From: Martinezella miluonensis
Lineage (GTDB): Bacteria; Pseudomonadota; Alphaproteobacteria; Rhizobiales; Rhizobiaceae
Reading direction: 5' to 3'
Assembly (NCBI RefSeq): GCF_900094545.1
Contig: NZ_FMAH01000029.1
Coordinates: 26,887-90,886 of the forward strand
DNA: 64,000 bases
Shown here: piece by piece, positions 27,453 through 36,654 of the stretch
How the letters are laid out: each line of letters starts with the position of its first letter
Position numbering within the stretch: the first letter of the stretch is position 1
Notes under the pieces: model-generated
What the model was told of the DNA's origin: nothing
The model's input: the letters and a program-made list of their open reading frames with translations, nothing else
The model's database searches: none
Position numbers and translations under genes: made by a program

Positions 27453-28277
27453 TTAGCTTTTCCGCCTGCCACCCACCGCCTCACCCAACGCGACGACAGC
27501 CGCGCAGATCGCGACGAGAACAAGAGAGGCGGCCGAGGCGGCCGGAAGGTCGGTGCCGGTCTCCGAGACCTTGCTGTAGAGGACGAGTGGCAGGATGTTG
27601 ACCTGAGTGCCGACGAGTGCGAGTGCCGTGCCGTAGGCGCCGATGGCGACGGCGGATGTCAGGCAGAAAGCGGCGACCAAACTCGGCATGATCTGCGGCA
27701 GCATGACGTCGAACAGCGCGCGAGTTCCGCCAGCACCAAGCGAGCGGGCGGCAATGAGCTGGTTGCGGTCGAAATTGCTGATCGCAGGCAAGACGATCAG
27801 CACGACGCGCGGCACGAGATAGTAGGAATAGGCAAGCCCGAGCCCGATCGGCGAGAAGATGAATGCGCCGGTGACGGCCGGATCGAGACCAAGTTCTGCA
27901 AGCAGCAGCGTTACAAAGCCGGAGCGGCCGAGAAGCAGAATGAAACCGTAGGCAACGATCAGGCCGGAGAATGTCAACGGTAGCGATATGGCGATGAGGG
28001 CGGCGGTGCGCAGTCCCGGCGCCAGCCGCGATAGTGTCAGCGCGACGCAGAAGCCAATGGCGAGAGAAAACAATGGTGCTGCGGTTCCGAGGATCAGCGT
28101 GCCCCGAAGACCGTTCCAGAAGACCGGATCGGCAGCAAGGCGCACGAAGGCGCTGCCGCCATCCGAAACCGCGCCAACCAGAACGGCGCAGACGGGCACG
28201 AGGAAGAACAGGCAAAGCGTGACTATACCCGGCGCCGCAAAGGCAGCGAGCGTGGATGTTGAAGCGCGGGTGCTCAT
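27453..28277 (-). CDS. ABC transporter permease (Fe3+/polyamine/phosphonate-type importer)
   Basis: A 274-aa permease with six membrane helices and the binding-protein-dependent coupling motif LIAARSLGAGGTRALFDVML. ATG 28277 is chosen because the longer frame upstream reads through the intergenic gap. It is the last gene of an operon ordered permease, ATPase, binding protein, permease. The set resembles spermidine/putrescine and 2-aminoethylphosphonate importers. No enzyme in the operon reveals the substrate. Confidence 0.88.
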   Translation of the reverse strand: MSTRASTSTLAAFAAPGIVTLCLFFLVPVCAVLVGAVSDGGSAFVRLAADPVFWNGLRGTLILGTAAPLFSLAIGFCVALTLSRLAPGLRTAALIAISLPLTFSGLIVAYGFILLLGRSGFVTLLLAELGLDPAVTGAFIFSPIGLGLAYSYYLVPRVVLIVLPAISNFDRNQLIAARSLGAGGTRALFDVMLPQIMPSLVAAFCLTSAVAIGAYGTALALVGTQVNILPLVLYSKVSETGTDLPAASAASLVLVAICAAVVALGEAVGGRRKS

Positions 28278-28356
28278 GATCGTCTCTCGTTGGAACGGAT
28301 GAAGAAACAGGCGCCGTCCACGCATAACCTGCGCGGACGGCCATGGTGTCAGCGGC

Positions 28357-29436
28357 CTACTGGCCGAGAATGGCCTTGGCCCAGCCCGCGTCGATTTCGC
28401 CCTTCTTGGCGGTCGCCTTGGCGATATCGAGCGGAACCACCTGCGGCGCCGTGGGCATTTTCGCCGCAACGGTCTCTGGCAGAGCAATGCCGGTAACGGC
28501 CGGGCGGACATAGCCTTCGGCGAAGATCTTCTGGCCTTCGTCGCTCATGATGAAGTTCAGCCACAGCTTGCCGGCATTCGGATTGGGGCCGTTCTTGACC
28601 AGCGAAATCGCGTAGGGCGCAGCGGCGGAGGCTTCCTTGGGGATAACAACTGCGACGCCGTCGCCCATTCCATCGACGAATTTCGCCTTCAGACCATCGT
28701 TCTCATAGCCGATCCAGATCGGGATCTCGCCCTTGAGGAACTGGGCATAGGGCGTGGTGCCGACGGTGCGCAGCACGTTGCCGGCCTTGGTCAGCTTGCC
28801 GAGATAGTCGATGCCAGGGGTGATATTGTCCATGCTGCCGCCATTGCCAAAGGTAGCGGCGAAGGTGACCACCTGTCCCTGACCTGTCGAGCGCGGATCC
28901 TGATAGACAATCGCGTTCTTGTATTCGGGTTTCAAAAGGTCAGCCCAGCTCTGCGGCACGTTCTTCACTAGCTTGGTGTTGACGAGGAAAGCGACGCTCA
29001 GTGTGTGAACCGTCAACCATCGGCCGTCCTTTTCTCGCAGCGCCTCGGGCAGGCGGTCGAAGTTGGTCGGCTTGAAGCCCTCGACAACACCGGTCTTGGC
29101 AGCATCGAGCGCCGAAGCGGCAAAGTAATATGCGGTATCGGCCTGCGGCCGGTTGCGCGATTTGTCGAGGGCGACGACGGTCGCTGCCGAACCGAGGTCG
29201 TTATAGACCATTTCGACGCCCGGGTAGCGCTTCTGGAAAGCCTTGAACTGGCCAGCCCAGTTGGCCCAGGTCGGGCCTGTGTCGAAGGACACGATAAGCC
29301 CTTCCTTGAGAGCGTTCTCGTAGAGCGCCTTCTCGCCCGAGTAGAGTTCAGCGCCGTCGAATGCGAAAGCTGTCTGAGCAAGGCCCAGCGCCATTGCGGC
29401 GGCTGCGGCGGTGCTGATGAATTGCCGTCTGTTCAT
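28357..29436 (-). CDS. Extracellular solute-binding protein (family 1/Fe-type)
   Basis: A 359-aa periplasmic binding protein with a signal carrying twin arginines (MNRRQFISTAAAAAMALGLA, cleavage near AFA at residue 25) and a PotD/AfuA-like two-lobed fold (SFDTGPTWANWAGQFKAFQ, VYNDLGSAATVVALDKSRN, NFIMSDEGQKIFAEGYVRP). It lies between the ATPase and the second permease in one operon, 26 bp after the ATPase gene. The ligand is unknown; a polyamine, phosphonate or metal chelate is possible. Confidence 0.9.
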   Translation of the reverse strand: MNRRQFISTAAAAAMALGLAQTAFAFDGAELYSGEKALYENALKEGLIVSFDTGPTWANWAGQFKAFQKRYPGVEMVYNDLGSAATVVALDKSRNRPQADTAYYFAASALDAAKTGVVEGFKPTNFDRLPEALREKDGRWLTVHTLSVAFLVNTKLVKNVPQSWADLLKPEYKNAIVYQDPRSTGQGQVVTFAATFGNGGSMDNITPGIDYLGKLTKAGNVLRTVGTTPYAQFLKGEIPIWIGYENDGLKAKFVDGMGDGVAVVIPKEASAAAPYAISLVKNGPNPNAGKLWLNFIMSDEGQKIFAEGYVRPAVTGIALPETVAAKMPTAPQVVPLDIAKATAKKGEIDAGWAKAILGQ

Positions 29437-29462
29437 GGAAAGTCCTCACTGGGTTGATAGGT

Positions 29463-30500
29463 TCAGTTGGCTGGAAGAAGACGCACGGCATCGGGCGGGA
29501 TCGCCACGGAGGTCACCGGCTCGCGAAGATGGGTTTCAAGACGGATGAGCCCGCCGGACACGGCCAAATCGATACGCCGGATCGGGCCGAGGTAGCGGTC
29601 GGCTGCAATGGTTCCGTCAAACTGGCCCGGAAGACCACCGCCGGTTGACCCGAAGACAGGCTCGATCCGCTCCGGACGCACAAAGACTGTCACCTGATCG
29701 CCGTTCGACCTGCCTCGCGTCTCGCAGGCAAGCGGACCGATGGCAGTCTCGACAAGGCCGTCCGCCGCGATCTTTCCCTGCCAGAGATTGGACTGACCGA
29801 CGAAGGCAGCGACATATGCATTGACCGGCGTTTCGTAGAGGTCGCGCGGCTTGCCGATCTGGATGAGGCGCCCTTCGCGCATCACCACCACCTTGTCGGC
29901 GATCGAGAGCGCCTCTTCCTGGTCGTGGGTGACGAGCAGCGTCGCGATACCGGAGGCGCGCTGTACACGCAGGATCTCGTCGCGCATTTCGACGCGCAGT
30001 CCGGCGTCGAGTGCCGATAGCGGCTCGTCGAGTAGAAGACCCTGCGGTTCGAAGACCAGGGCGCGGGCGAGCGCTACGCGCTGCTGCTGTCCGCCCGACA
30101 ACGCGGTCGGCAGGTCGTCCGTGCGATTGCCCATGCCGACGCGGCCAAGCATGTCGACCGCCCGCGCGCGGCGGTCAGCCTTCGCGATGCCGCGCACCTT
30201 CAGCGGATAGGCGACATTCTCCCACAGCCGCATATGCGGGAAGAGGGCGTAGTTTTGGAACACGACACCGAGCCTGCGGGCCTCTGGTTCCCGGTCGCCG
30301 ACATCCTTGCCGTCGATCAGGATGCGGCCGCTGGCGGGCTTCACAAACCCGGCCAGGAGCTTGAGGATGGTCGACTTGCCCGAGCCTGAGGCCCCGATGA
30401 TCGCGAGTAACTCACCGCGGCCGATCTCAAGCGAGATGTCGAAGACACCGGTCGCCGCGCCGGGATAGGTATAGTTCACGTTTTCGTATCTGAGGGTCAT
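29463..30500 (-). CDS. ABC transporter ATP-binding protein (PotA-like)
   Basis: A 345-aa ATPase with Walker A GASGSGKST, Q-loop VFQNYALFPHM, signature LSGGQQQRVALARAL, Walker B LLLDEPLSALD and H-loop LVTHDQEEALS, followed by a TOBE domain (about 245-340). All catalytic residues are intact. Its start overlaps the stop of the upstream permease (ATGA at 30497-30500). It drives the importer of this operon. Confidence 0.93.
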   Translation of the reverse strand: MTLRYENVNYTYPGAATGVFDISLEIGRGELLAIIGASGSGKSTILKLLAGFVKPASGRILIDGKDVGDREPEARRLGVVFQNYALFPHMRLWENVAYPLKVRGIAKADRRARAVDMLGRVGMGNRTDDLPTALSGGQQQRVALARALVFEPQGLLLDEPLSALDAGLRVEMRDEILRVQRASGIATLLVTHDQEEALSIADKVVVMREGRLIQIGKPRDLYETPVNAYVAAFVGQSNLWQGKIAADGLVETAIGPLACETRGRSNGDQVTVFVRPERIEPVFGSTGGGLPGQFDGTIAADRYLGPIRRIDLAVSGGLIRLETHLREPVTSVAIPPDAVRLLPAN

Positions 30501-31282
30501 GCGGATCTCGCTTTGGTGGAGCCGGCGAACCGGGCCGTCAGGCTGCTGGTCAGTGAGGCCAAGGCTGCAAGAATGAGAAGAACGATAGTCGCGGCGCAGG
30601 CAAAGCCCGTTGCGCCGTAGAATGCCTGCAGCAGCACGACCGGATATGTGCGGGACAGGAAGCCGGAGATGAGGTTGGACAGTTGGAACTCGCCGATCGA
30701 AAGAGCCGCCACCGTCAGCATCGACGACATCAGGCTCGTTTGCAGCAGCGGAAACGTGACGTCACGCAGACGCTCGAAAAAGGAAGCGCCGAGCGTTGCG
30801 GCCGCATGCTCGTATTCGTCGAGGCGCAATTGCTCCATGTCGGCGACGAGTGCGGTCACCGTGTAGGGCAAAGTGAGAACAAGGTGGCCCGCCGCCAATA
30901 GCCAGAAACTGCCAAGCCACGGCAAGGCATCGGAGGAAAAGACGAGAATGAAGCCGAATGCGAGCACAAGCTCGGGCACCGCAACGGGCATCAGCGTAAC
31001 GAGCCGAGCAGCCAGACGAACGCCGCCCCGCGCGCCGGCCTGGATGGCATAAGCGAGCGGCAAGCCGATCAGCATGTTCAGAAGGCAGGTCGTGCCGACG
31101 ATCTGAAGACTGGTGATAAAGGCACGCCGAAAGCTGGTGTCGCTGGCGAGCTCCTCGTACCAGCGTCCAGTAAAGCCGGTCGGTAGAAGTGTGTTGCTCC
31201 AGCTTTCGCCAAAGGAACCGAGCGCAAGCAGCAGCACCGGGGCGGCCAGGAATATCAAATAGGCGATCGCGATGACGGGCAA
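30497..31282 (-). CDS. ABC transporter permease (PotC-like)
   Basis: A 261-aa permease with six membrane helices and the coupling motif YEHAAATLGASFFERLRDVT. The start is a TTG at 31282 behind a GAGGAAGGGG ribosome-site-like stretch; no ATG lies upstream in frame. It overlaps the ATPase gene by 4 bp. It pairs with the permease at 27453. Confidence 0.87.
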   Translation of the reverse strand: MPVIAIAYLIFLAAPVLLLALGSFGESWSNTLLPTGFTGRWYEELASDTSFRRAFITSLQIVGTTCLLNMLIGLPLAYAIQAGARGGVRLAARLVTLMPVAVPELVLAFGFILVFSSDALPWLGSFWLLAAGHLVLTLPYTVTALVADMEQLRLDEYEHAAATLGASFFERLRDVTFPLLQTSLMSSMLTVAALSIGEFQLSNLISGFLSRTYPVVLLQAFYGATGFACAATIVLLILAALASLTSSLTARFAGSTKARSA

Positions 31283-31368
31283 GGCGGCACCCCTTCCTCT
31301 TGTTCAGATCAGGTCGTGCTCTCCTTTAGTCAATGCTTGTAATAGATTCATGACATATGGAAGAAATC

Positions 31369-31995
31369 TTACAATATCTTGAAGAGGTGTGCCGCAATTC
31401 GCTCAAGTGCCTCGTCCACCGTGGCGATCACGGACGCGCCAATGACGGGTGGAGCATCGGCCATTGCAAGGACGAGTCGGTTGAACTGCAAGCCTAGCGC
31501 CATTTCCGACAGCGTACCGACACCGCCGCCAATGGCAATCAGAGCGAGACAAGCCCGGGCGATGATGGCGTTCCGGGCCGGGCCGATACCAGACGCAATG
31601 GGGATAGCGACGTAAGGGTTTGCGGCCTGCCATTCCTCGTCCGGCAGGATGCCGATAGGCAGTCCACCCTTTGACGCGTGGCCCTTGCAAGCCGCTTCCA
31701 TGACACCGGTCTTGCCGCCGCACAGCAGCTGCAGACCGTGATCCGCCAATGCTGCGCCCACCTGTTCTGCCAGGTCATATTGTGCCGGGGTTGCCTCTCT
31801 CGGGCCGATGATACCGATAGGAACGCGCTTCAGAGATTGGCGCACCGCCAATCTCTGAAGCGCCTGAGGAGGCGTCACATTCTCTGCGTTATGGTTGGAA
31901 ATCGCGCCCGAAATCCACCCCAGTCCGGAGGGGTCGAAGATACGTTCTCCGCAAATCAATTGTCCGTCCCGCTCTATCCACTGCAATTTCATCAT
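31369..31995 (-). CDS. LOG/TIGR00725-like Rossmann-fold protein
   Basis: A 208-aa protein of the SLOG superfamily. It has IGIIGPREATPAQYDLAEQV at the nucleotide-binding start, GGKTGVMEAACKGHASKGG, and the loop AIGGGVGTLSEMALGLQFNR resembling the PGGxGTxxE motif of LOG phosphoribohydrolases. The first ~55 residues are an extra extension containing a perfect 17-bp DNA inverted repeat. It lies 86 bp upstream of, and in line with, the ABC importer operon, and is divergent from the DeoR regulator. It may release nucleobases from nucleotides or sense nucleotides; not determinable here. Confidence 0.78.
   Translation of the reverse strand: MMKLQWIERDGQLICGERIFDPSGLGWISGAISNHNAENVTPPQALQRLAVRQSLKRVPIGIIGPREATPAQYDLAEQVGAALADHGLQLLCGGKTGVMEAACKGHASKGGLPIGILPDEEWQAANPYVAIPIASGIGPARNAIIARACLALIAIGGGVGTLSEMALGLQFNRLVLAMADAPPVIGASVIATVDEALERIAAHLFKIL
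31825..31863. repeat. Perfect 17-bp inverted repeat inside the LOG-like coding region
   Basis: GCGCTTCAGAGATTGGC and GCCAATCTCTGAAGCGC are exact reverse complements separated by 5 nt (GCACC). In the transcript this folds into a very stable hairpin within codons of the N-terminal extension. Confidence 0.9.
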
Positions 31996-32069
31996 CCGGT
32001 GATCTGCTCCACTCGCCAGTTGCGTCCAGCCACGAGTCCTGTAAGCTATATGACACCGAGGGAAGATTT

Positions 32070-32858
32070 ATGACAGATGAAGAAATACACCAAAGCGATG
32101 AGTTGACGCCCCGTCAGGCCAATATCGTCAAGATTGTTGGCGAACACGGTTATGCGACGCTCGAAGCGCTGTCGCAGCGTTTCGACGTTTCGATGCAATC
32201 GATCCGGCGCGACATCATTCATCTGGACCGGTTACGGCTCCTGCAAAGATTCCACGGGGGAGCCGGCCCAACGGAAGCAGAGGTCCGGCTAGGCTATGGC
32301 GAGAAGCGCTTACGCGCCGCAGACGCCAAGACCAGGATCGGGAAGGCTGCTGCGACGCTCATTCCCGACGGGGCCACGATCTTCCTCGATGTCGGCTCGA
32401 CCGTCGAAGCCGTGGCTCGAAACCTGCGTGGCCGCCATGCGGACCTGCGCGTGTTCACCACTAGCCTCGCGACCGGGATGATCCTCGCAGGAGAGGCGGA
32501 TCTTGAACTTCACGTTTTCGGCGGCAGGTCCCGTGGCGCAGACGGATCGCTGGCCGGCGCCGCGACGATCTCCGGAATTTCCGCTATCCGCTTCGACATG
32601 GCTTTCCTTGGCTATTCCGGCTTCGACGATGATGGCAGTGTCATGGACTACGACCTCGAGAAGATCGCGGTAAAACAGGCTGCCATTCGTCGCTCCGACG
32701 CGGCCATCATTGTTGGCGACCAATCGAAGTTTGAACGGCGCGCACTCGCACAGGTAGCACCTCTGACGCTGCTTACAAAGCTCGTTACCGACGGGCAACC
32801 TCCGGAAAGGCTGAGCGAACTCTTTGATTCTGCCGGGCTTGAGGTCGTTACGCCGTGA
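32070..32858 (+). CDS. DeoR-family transcriptional regulator (GlpR-like)
   Basis: A 262-aa regulator: DeoR winged HTH (about 13-70, YATLEALSQRFDVSMQSIRR, HLDRLRLLQRFHGGA) and a DeoR-C sugar-phosphate sensor domain (IFLDVGSTVEAVARNL, FTTSLATGMILA, FGGRSRGADGSLAG, VGDQSKFERRA). Such proteins sense phosphorylated sugars or polyols. It is divergent from the LOG-like gene, and only IS elements separate it from the polyol/DHA operon at 38.3 kb, which it may once have adjoined and may still control (inference). Confidence 0.9.
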   Translation: MTDEEIHQSDELTPRQANIVKIVGEHGYATLEALSQRFDVSMQSIRRDIIHLDRLRLLQRFHGGAGPTEAEVRLGYGEKRLRAADAKTRIGKAAATLIPDGATIFLDVGSTVEAVARNLRGRHADLRVFTTSLATGMILAGEADLELHVFGGRSRGADGSLAGAATISGISAIRFDMAFLGYSGFDDDGSVMDYDLEKIAVKQAAIRRSDAAIIVGDQSKFERRALAQVAPLTLLTKLVTDGQPPERLSELFDSAGLEVVTP

Positions 32859-33358
32859 AATCCTTCCTCGCTTGCTCCGATTGTCCGGCTTTTTAAGGCC
32901 GATCTTGGCAAACTCAAATGGGATCGCGGAGCTGGCAACCGGAACATCATATAGCCCGGCAAATATCCTCGCACTACTGACCCAGCAGGCGGCTTAGTTT
33001 GAAGCGTCCCGTGGTCCAGCCCGAAGGGTTCACTCCATCCTCGGCTCAAAAGCCATGTCTCAAAGCCCGGGTCATGAATGGATGTATATGGACCCCGCCC
33101 GATTGCAACAGGTCTGGCAAACTTTGGATATCAGGTCACAACTGCGGACGTATATTCGGCTTCTTGATGCAGCGCGATATTCGCCACTGCGAGCCTCGAT
33201 GGGTTTTCGCTCGCTTCCACCTCAATGCCCCCAAGACATTGGCACAACGCCATGCCGGTCCACACATCAGGTTTGAGAAGCGACGGGAGTGACCGTTTTC
33301 CATCTCCTGCCGTTTGCTGCAATTGTCAGGCATGTATCTCCATTTTGATATGCTCTCG
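32859..33358. other. Gene-poor junction next to an IS110-family element
   Basis: About 500 bp without a convincing gene. It contains the 24-bp sequence at 33079-33102 that recurs inverted at 35814-35837. It also presumably holds the non-coding end, downstream of the transposase, of the first IS110-family element (about 33110-33358). Short frames here look like chance. Confidence 0.45.
33079..33102 (+). repeat. 24-bp sequence, inverted partner of 35814-35837
   Basis: TGGATGTATATGGACCCCGC (first 20 of 24 bases) is repeated as an exact reverse complement at 35814-35837, bracketing two IS110-family transposase genes. A 14-bp core (GGGCGGGGTCCATA) also occurs at 34446-34459. Confidence 0.8.
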
Positions 33359-34393
33359 TCAGGCAGCGCTTCCCACGGATCGCTGCATCTCATAATCCTC
33401 GTTTCCCGACAGCATGGCCCAGACGATGCGAGCGTTCTTATTGGCGAGTGCGACGGCGGCAACATTAGGATGACGCCGGAGACGAAGCTTGCCGAGCCAA
33501 ACGCTGCGCGGATCTTGTTTGCCGCCAGCTCGAGCCAAGGCCGCTCGAGCACCATGGATCAGCAATGTGCGTAGATAACGATCTCCTCGTTTGCTGATCC
33601 CAAACAAACGCTGACGACCGCCACTTGATTGCTGTCTGGGCACCAAACCCAGCCAGGCCGCAAACTGCCTTCCATTTTTGAACGATGATCGATCGCCAAC
33701 TGCTGCAATCAGGGCTGTTGCTGTGACCGGTCCAATACCCTCGATTTTCGCAAGGCGCTGGCATTGTTCGCTACCGCGGAAGATCTCGCGTAGCCGGAGA
33801 TCGAACGACTTGATTCGAGCGTCCAGTTCCGTCAGTTCCGCATATAATTCCCGCATCAGCGACCGGAGCAGGTCACAGAGTTCCTCGGCGCTATCACCAA
33901 CGATTTCCGCCAGGCGCCTACGAAGCTGCGCGATGTCGCGAGCAACAACAATGCCATGCTCAGAAAGCAAACCTCTGATCTGATTGACGAGCCGCACTCG
34001 ATCACCAATGAGCCGCTGGCGGATCCGATGGACGGCCTGCATCGTCAGCTGATCGGCGGACTTCGGCGGGACAAAGCGCATCGATGGTCGACTAATGGCC
34101 TCGCAGATCGCTTCCGCATCGTTTTGATCATTTTTATTCGATTTGACATACGGCTTTACAAATTGCGGACTGATGAGCCGAACCTCATGCCCCAGCGCTT
34201 TCAACGTTCTCGCCCAATAATGCGCGCCATTCGAAGCTTCCATACCAATCAGGCACTTTGGCAGGTTAGCAAAGAACGTGGAGACCGCATCTCGTCTCAA
34301 CCGCCTGCGCAAGACGATCTTGCCGTGAATGTCCACGCCGTGAACCTCGAAGACGTACTTGGCAAGATCGAGACCAATCCGAACGACCGACAT
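33359..34393 (-). mobile_element. IS110-family (IS1111-like) transposase, element A
   Basis: A 344-aa DEDD transposase. It has an N-terminal RuvC-like domain with the first Asp in IGLDLAKYVFEVHG, Glu in IGMEASNGAHYWAR and paired Asp in KNDQNDAEAICEA. The C-terminal Tnp_20 domain follows (IEGIGPVTATALIAAVGD, with the Ser motif RQQSSGGRQRL). The frame is intact, so it may be active. ATG 34393 is preferred to a longer upstream frame. Its upstream terminus probably lies near 34440-34459. Confidence 0.9.
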
Positions 34394-34724
34394 GGCAATC
34401 CTCCTTCTTGTCCGTTTCGGAGTTGTCAAGCCTGCGCCCGATGGCGGGCGGGGTCCATACCATTGCCCCCGTTCATGCAAGCAGTTCTTCGAACGATTTT
34501 GGACGTGTGATCGGGTGCGGTCATGTATCAGGCCTGTTGTGCGGCTCGAGTATGACCGCTGGCCGGTATGGAGCTACGCGGACCTGGTGCAAAATCAGTT
34601 CTACGAGCTCGTGGCTCACTGACCCGGATGCCTTCCCAGACCCACTCTCACCGATCTTTGTCCTTACCGTCCGTTGACCTCCTCACACGCCGACGTTCCG
34701 TTCTCGCCCCAGCTTAGCGCTTTG
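34394..34724 (-). ncRNA. Non-coding ends of IS110-family elements A and B; candidate bridge-RNA region
   Basis: This segment is the left end of element A (to about 34459) plus the right end of element B (about 34509-34724). The first ~60 bp of the latter (GTGCGGTCATGTATCAGGCC and onward to about 34570) are closely matched by 36662-36720, downstream of element C. Conserved non-coding DNA 3' of IS1111-type transposases is where bridge RNAs are encoded in that group. RNA expression is inferred. Confidence 0.4.
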
Positions 34725-35753
34725 CTATGCCGCAGCCAGACCGGGATCCCTGTAGTTCTCATTCTTCGTCATCATCGCCCAGATCGACCGAGCCATTTTG
34801 TTGGCGAGGGCTATCGCAACGAGCATGCGAGACTTGCGGGCCAACATCCGTGCCAGCCATGAGTTCTCGGGAGGGGCTTTGCGGCATGCCCATCTGATAA
34901 CTGTCATCGCTCCAATGATCAGAAGCCGCCGGATGTCGCGCTGCCCCATCTTCGACGTTCGGCCGAGGACCTGCTTTCCACCGCTCGAATGCTGTTTTGG
35001 GACCAACCCGAGCCAGGCTGCAAAATCTCGTCCCTTCCTGAAGGTGGTCATGGTGGGGGCAAAGGCCTCAATCGCCATTGCAGTGATCGGCCCCATTCCC
35101 GGCATGGACATTAGCCGGGTCGTGCTCTGCGAGCTTTTTGCTTCCGATCTGAGCGCCTTCTCCAAGCTGACAATTCGAGAGGAGAGCGCTTCAATTTGAT
35201 CAAGATACAGCCGAGCTGGTTCAACGACTATGAGTTCGAGGCCAGCGTTGTCGTCTTCGACAACCTGCGTCAGCACGGTCAGGTTTGCGATCCCCTGCGG
35301 CGCGATGATCCCATGTTCAGCAAGGTGCGCGCGCAGAGCATTGATGAGCTGCGTTCTCTGACGGACGAATAGGTCGCGCGTGCGGAAGATCATGGAGCAA
35401 GCCTGCTGGCCTTCAGTCTTCGGAACCACGAATCGCATCGATGGACGCAGAGCGGCTTCAACGATCGCCTCGGCGTCGGCTGCATCATTCTTCTGCCGTT
35501 TGACGAAGGGCTTTACGTACGCGGGTGGTAGCAAGCGAACTTCATGGCCGAGCTTCCCGATCTCACGTGCCCAATAGTGCGCGGTAGCACAAGCTTCCAT
35601 CGCAACAATGCACCGCGGCAATTCTGCAAAGAAGGCCAGAACCTGGCCGCGCGACAGCTTCCTGCGTAGAACAACGCCGCCATCGCCTCCAGCCGCGTGA
35701 ACCTGAAATACCCGCTTTGCAAGGCCCAGGCCGACAATGCTAACTTCCTTCAT
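34725..35753 (-). mobile_element. IS110-family (IS1111-like) transposase, element B, first catalytic Asp replaced
   Basis: A 342-aa transposase with full length and intact frame, including AMEACATAHYWARE, KNDAADAEAIVEAA and MPGMGPITAMAIEAFAP with PKQHSSGGKQVL. The N-terminal motif reads IVGLGLAKRVFQ: the codon is GGC (Gly) where elements A and C have Asp (GLDLAK, GLDIAK). The first acidic residue of the DEDD catalytic set is therefore missing and the enzyme is probably inactive. Confidence 0.9.
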
Positions 35754-35813
35754 GGATGCTCTCTCCTCTAAGTGACGTTTTGGCGAACATCACTCTGGCA
35801 CATTGCGATGCCG

Positions 35814-35837
35814 TCGGGCGGGGTCCATATACATCCA
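35814..35837 (-). repeat. 24-bp inverted partner of 33079-33102
   Basis: Exact reverse complement of 33079-33102, located just outside the likely left end of element B. The two copies bracket a 2.76-kb block with transposases A and B. Confidence 0.8.
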
Positions 35838-35859
35838 CTCCATCAGTTCTCAGCGGAAA

Positions 35860-36600
35860 TCAACACCCGCACTCCGGATCGATACAGGCACATAGGTTGG
35901 CATCGCCAATAGAAAAATAGACCATGGTTTCCGGACCAAGTGGCTCTACCAAATCGATCTTGGCCTCAACGTCTGCGAGACCCGGGCGCTGTTGACGATC
36001 GCTGATCGATTCCGGCCGCATGCCGAAAACGACCGATTTTCCGGCATGGCGCGCATATTCGTTGACGCGCGCGTCCGGAACGGCAAGGGAAGTGCCGTCC
36101 TCCAGAATAACAGCGAGTCCCTTGCCGCTCGAAGCCAATTGTGCCGGAAGGAAATTCATCGCGGGCGAACCAATGAAGCCGGCGACGAACTGACTGACGG
36201 GGCGATGATAGAGCTCCTGTGGTGGTCCCGCCTGTTCGATCACGCCACCGTTCATCACGACGACCCGATCGGCCATTGTCATGGCTTCCACCTGATCATG
36301 CGTGACATAGACTGTTGTCGTCGGCAGGAGTTGATGCAGGCGCTTGATTTCCGTGCGCATCTGAACGCGCAGTTTTGCATCGAGGTTGGAGAGCGGCTCG
36401 TCGAACAGAAAGACCTTGGGATTGCGTACGATGGCACGGCCCATAGCGACGCGCTGGCGCTGCCCGCCCGAGAGTTGACCGGGCCGGCGCTCCAAGAGTT
36501 CCCAAATATGTAGCGTTTCGGCCGCGCGCTGGATGCGGGCGCCAATTTCAACTTTGGCAAGCTTCTGCTGTTCGAGGCAAAAGGAGATATTCTGGCATCG
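35860..36600 (-). pseudogene. MalK/UgpC-type sugar ABC ATPase, truncated at both ends
   Basis: The surviving part runs from the region after the Q-loop (NISFCLEQQKLAKVEIGARI) through signature LSGGQRQRVAMGRAI, Walker B FLFDEPLSNLD and H-loop VYVTHDQVEAMTMADR into most of the TOBE/OB domain (GMRPESISDRQQRPGLADVE). It ends abruptly after ...MVYFSIGDANLCACIDPE. The first ~85 residues, including Walker A, and the C-terminal tail are gone, so it cannot bind ATP. IS110-family elements lie on both sides and probably caused the loss of its operon. Confidence 0.85.
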
Positions 36601-36654
36601 TAATGTCTGGATGGCGCCCGCTTGGCAAGGTGCTTTTGGAAGATGCTGAGCTTT

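Noticed and set aside
35860..36600. Functional third sugar ABC ATPase
   Set aside because: It lacks the Walker A region and the C-terminal tail, so it is reported as a pseudogene instead.
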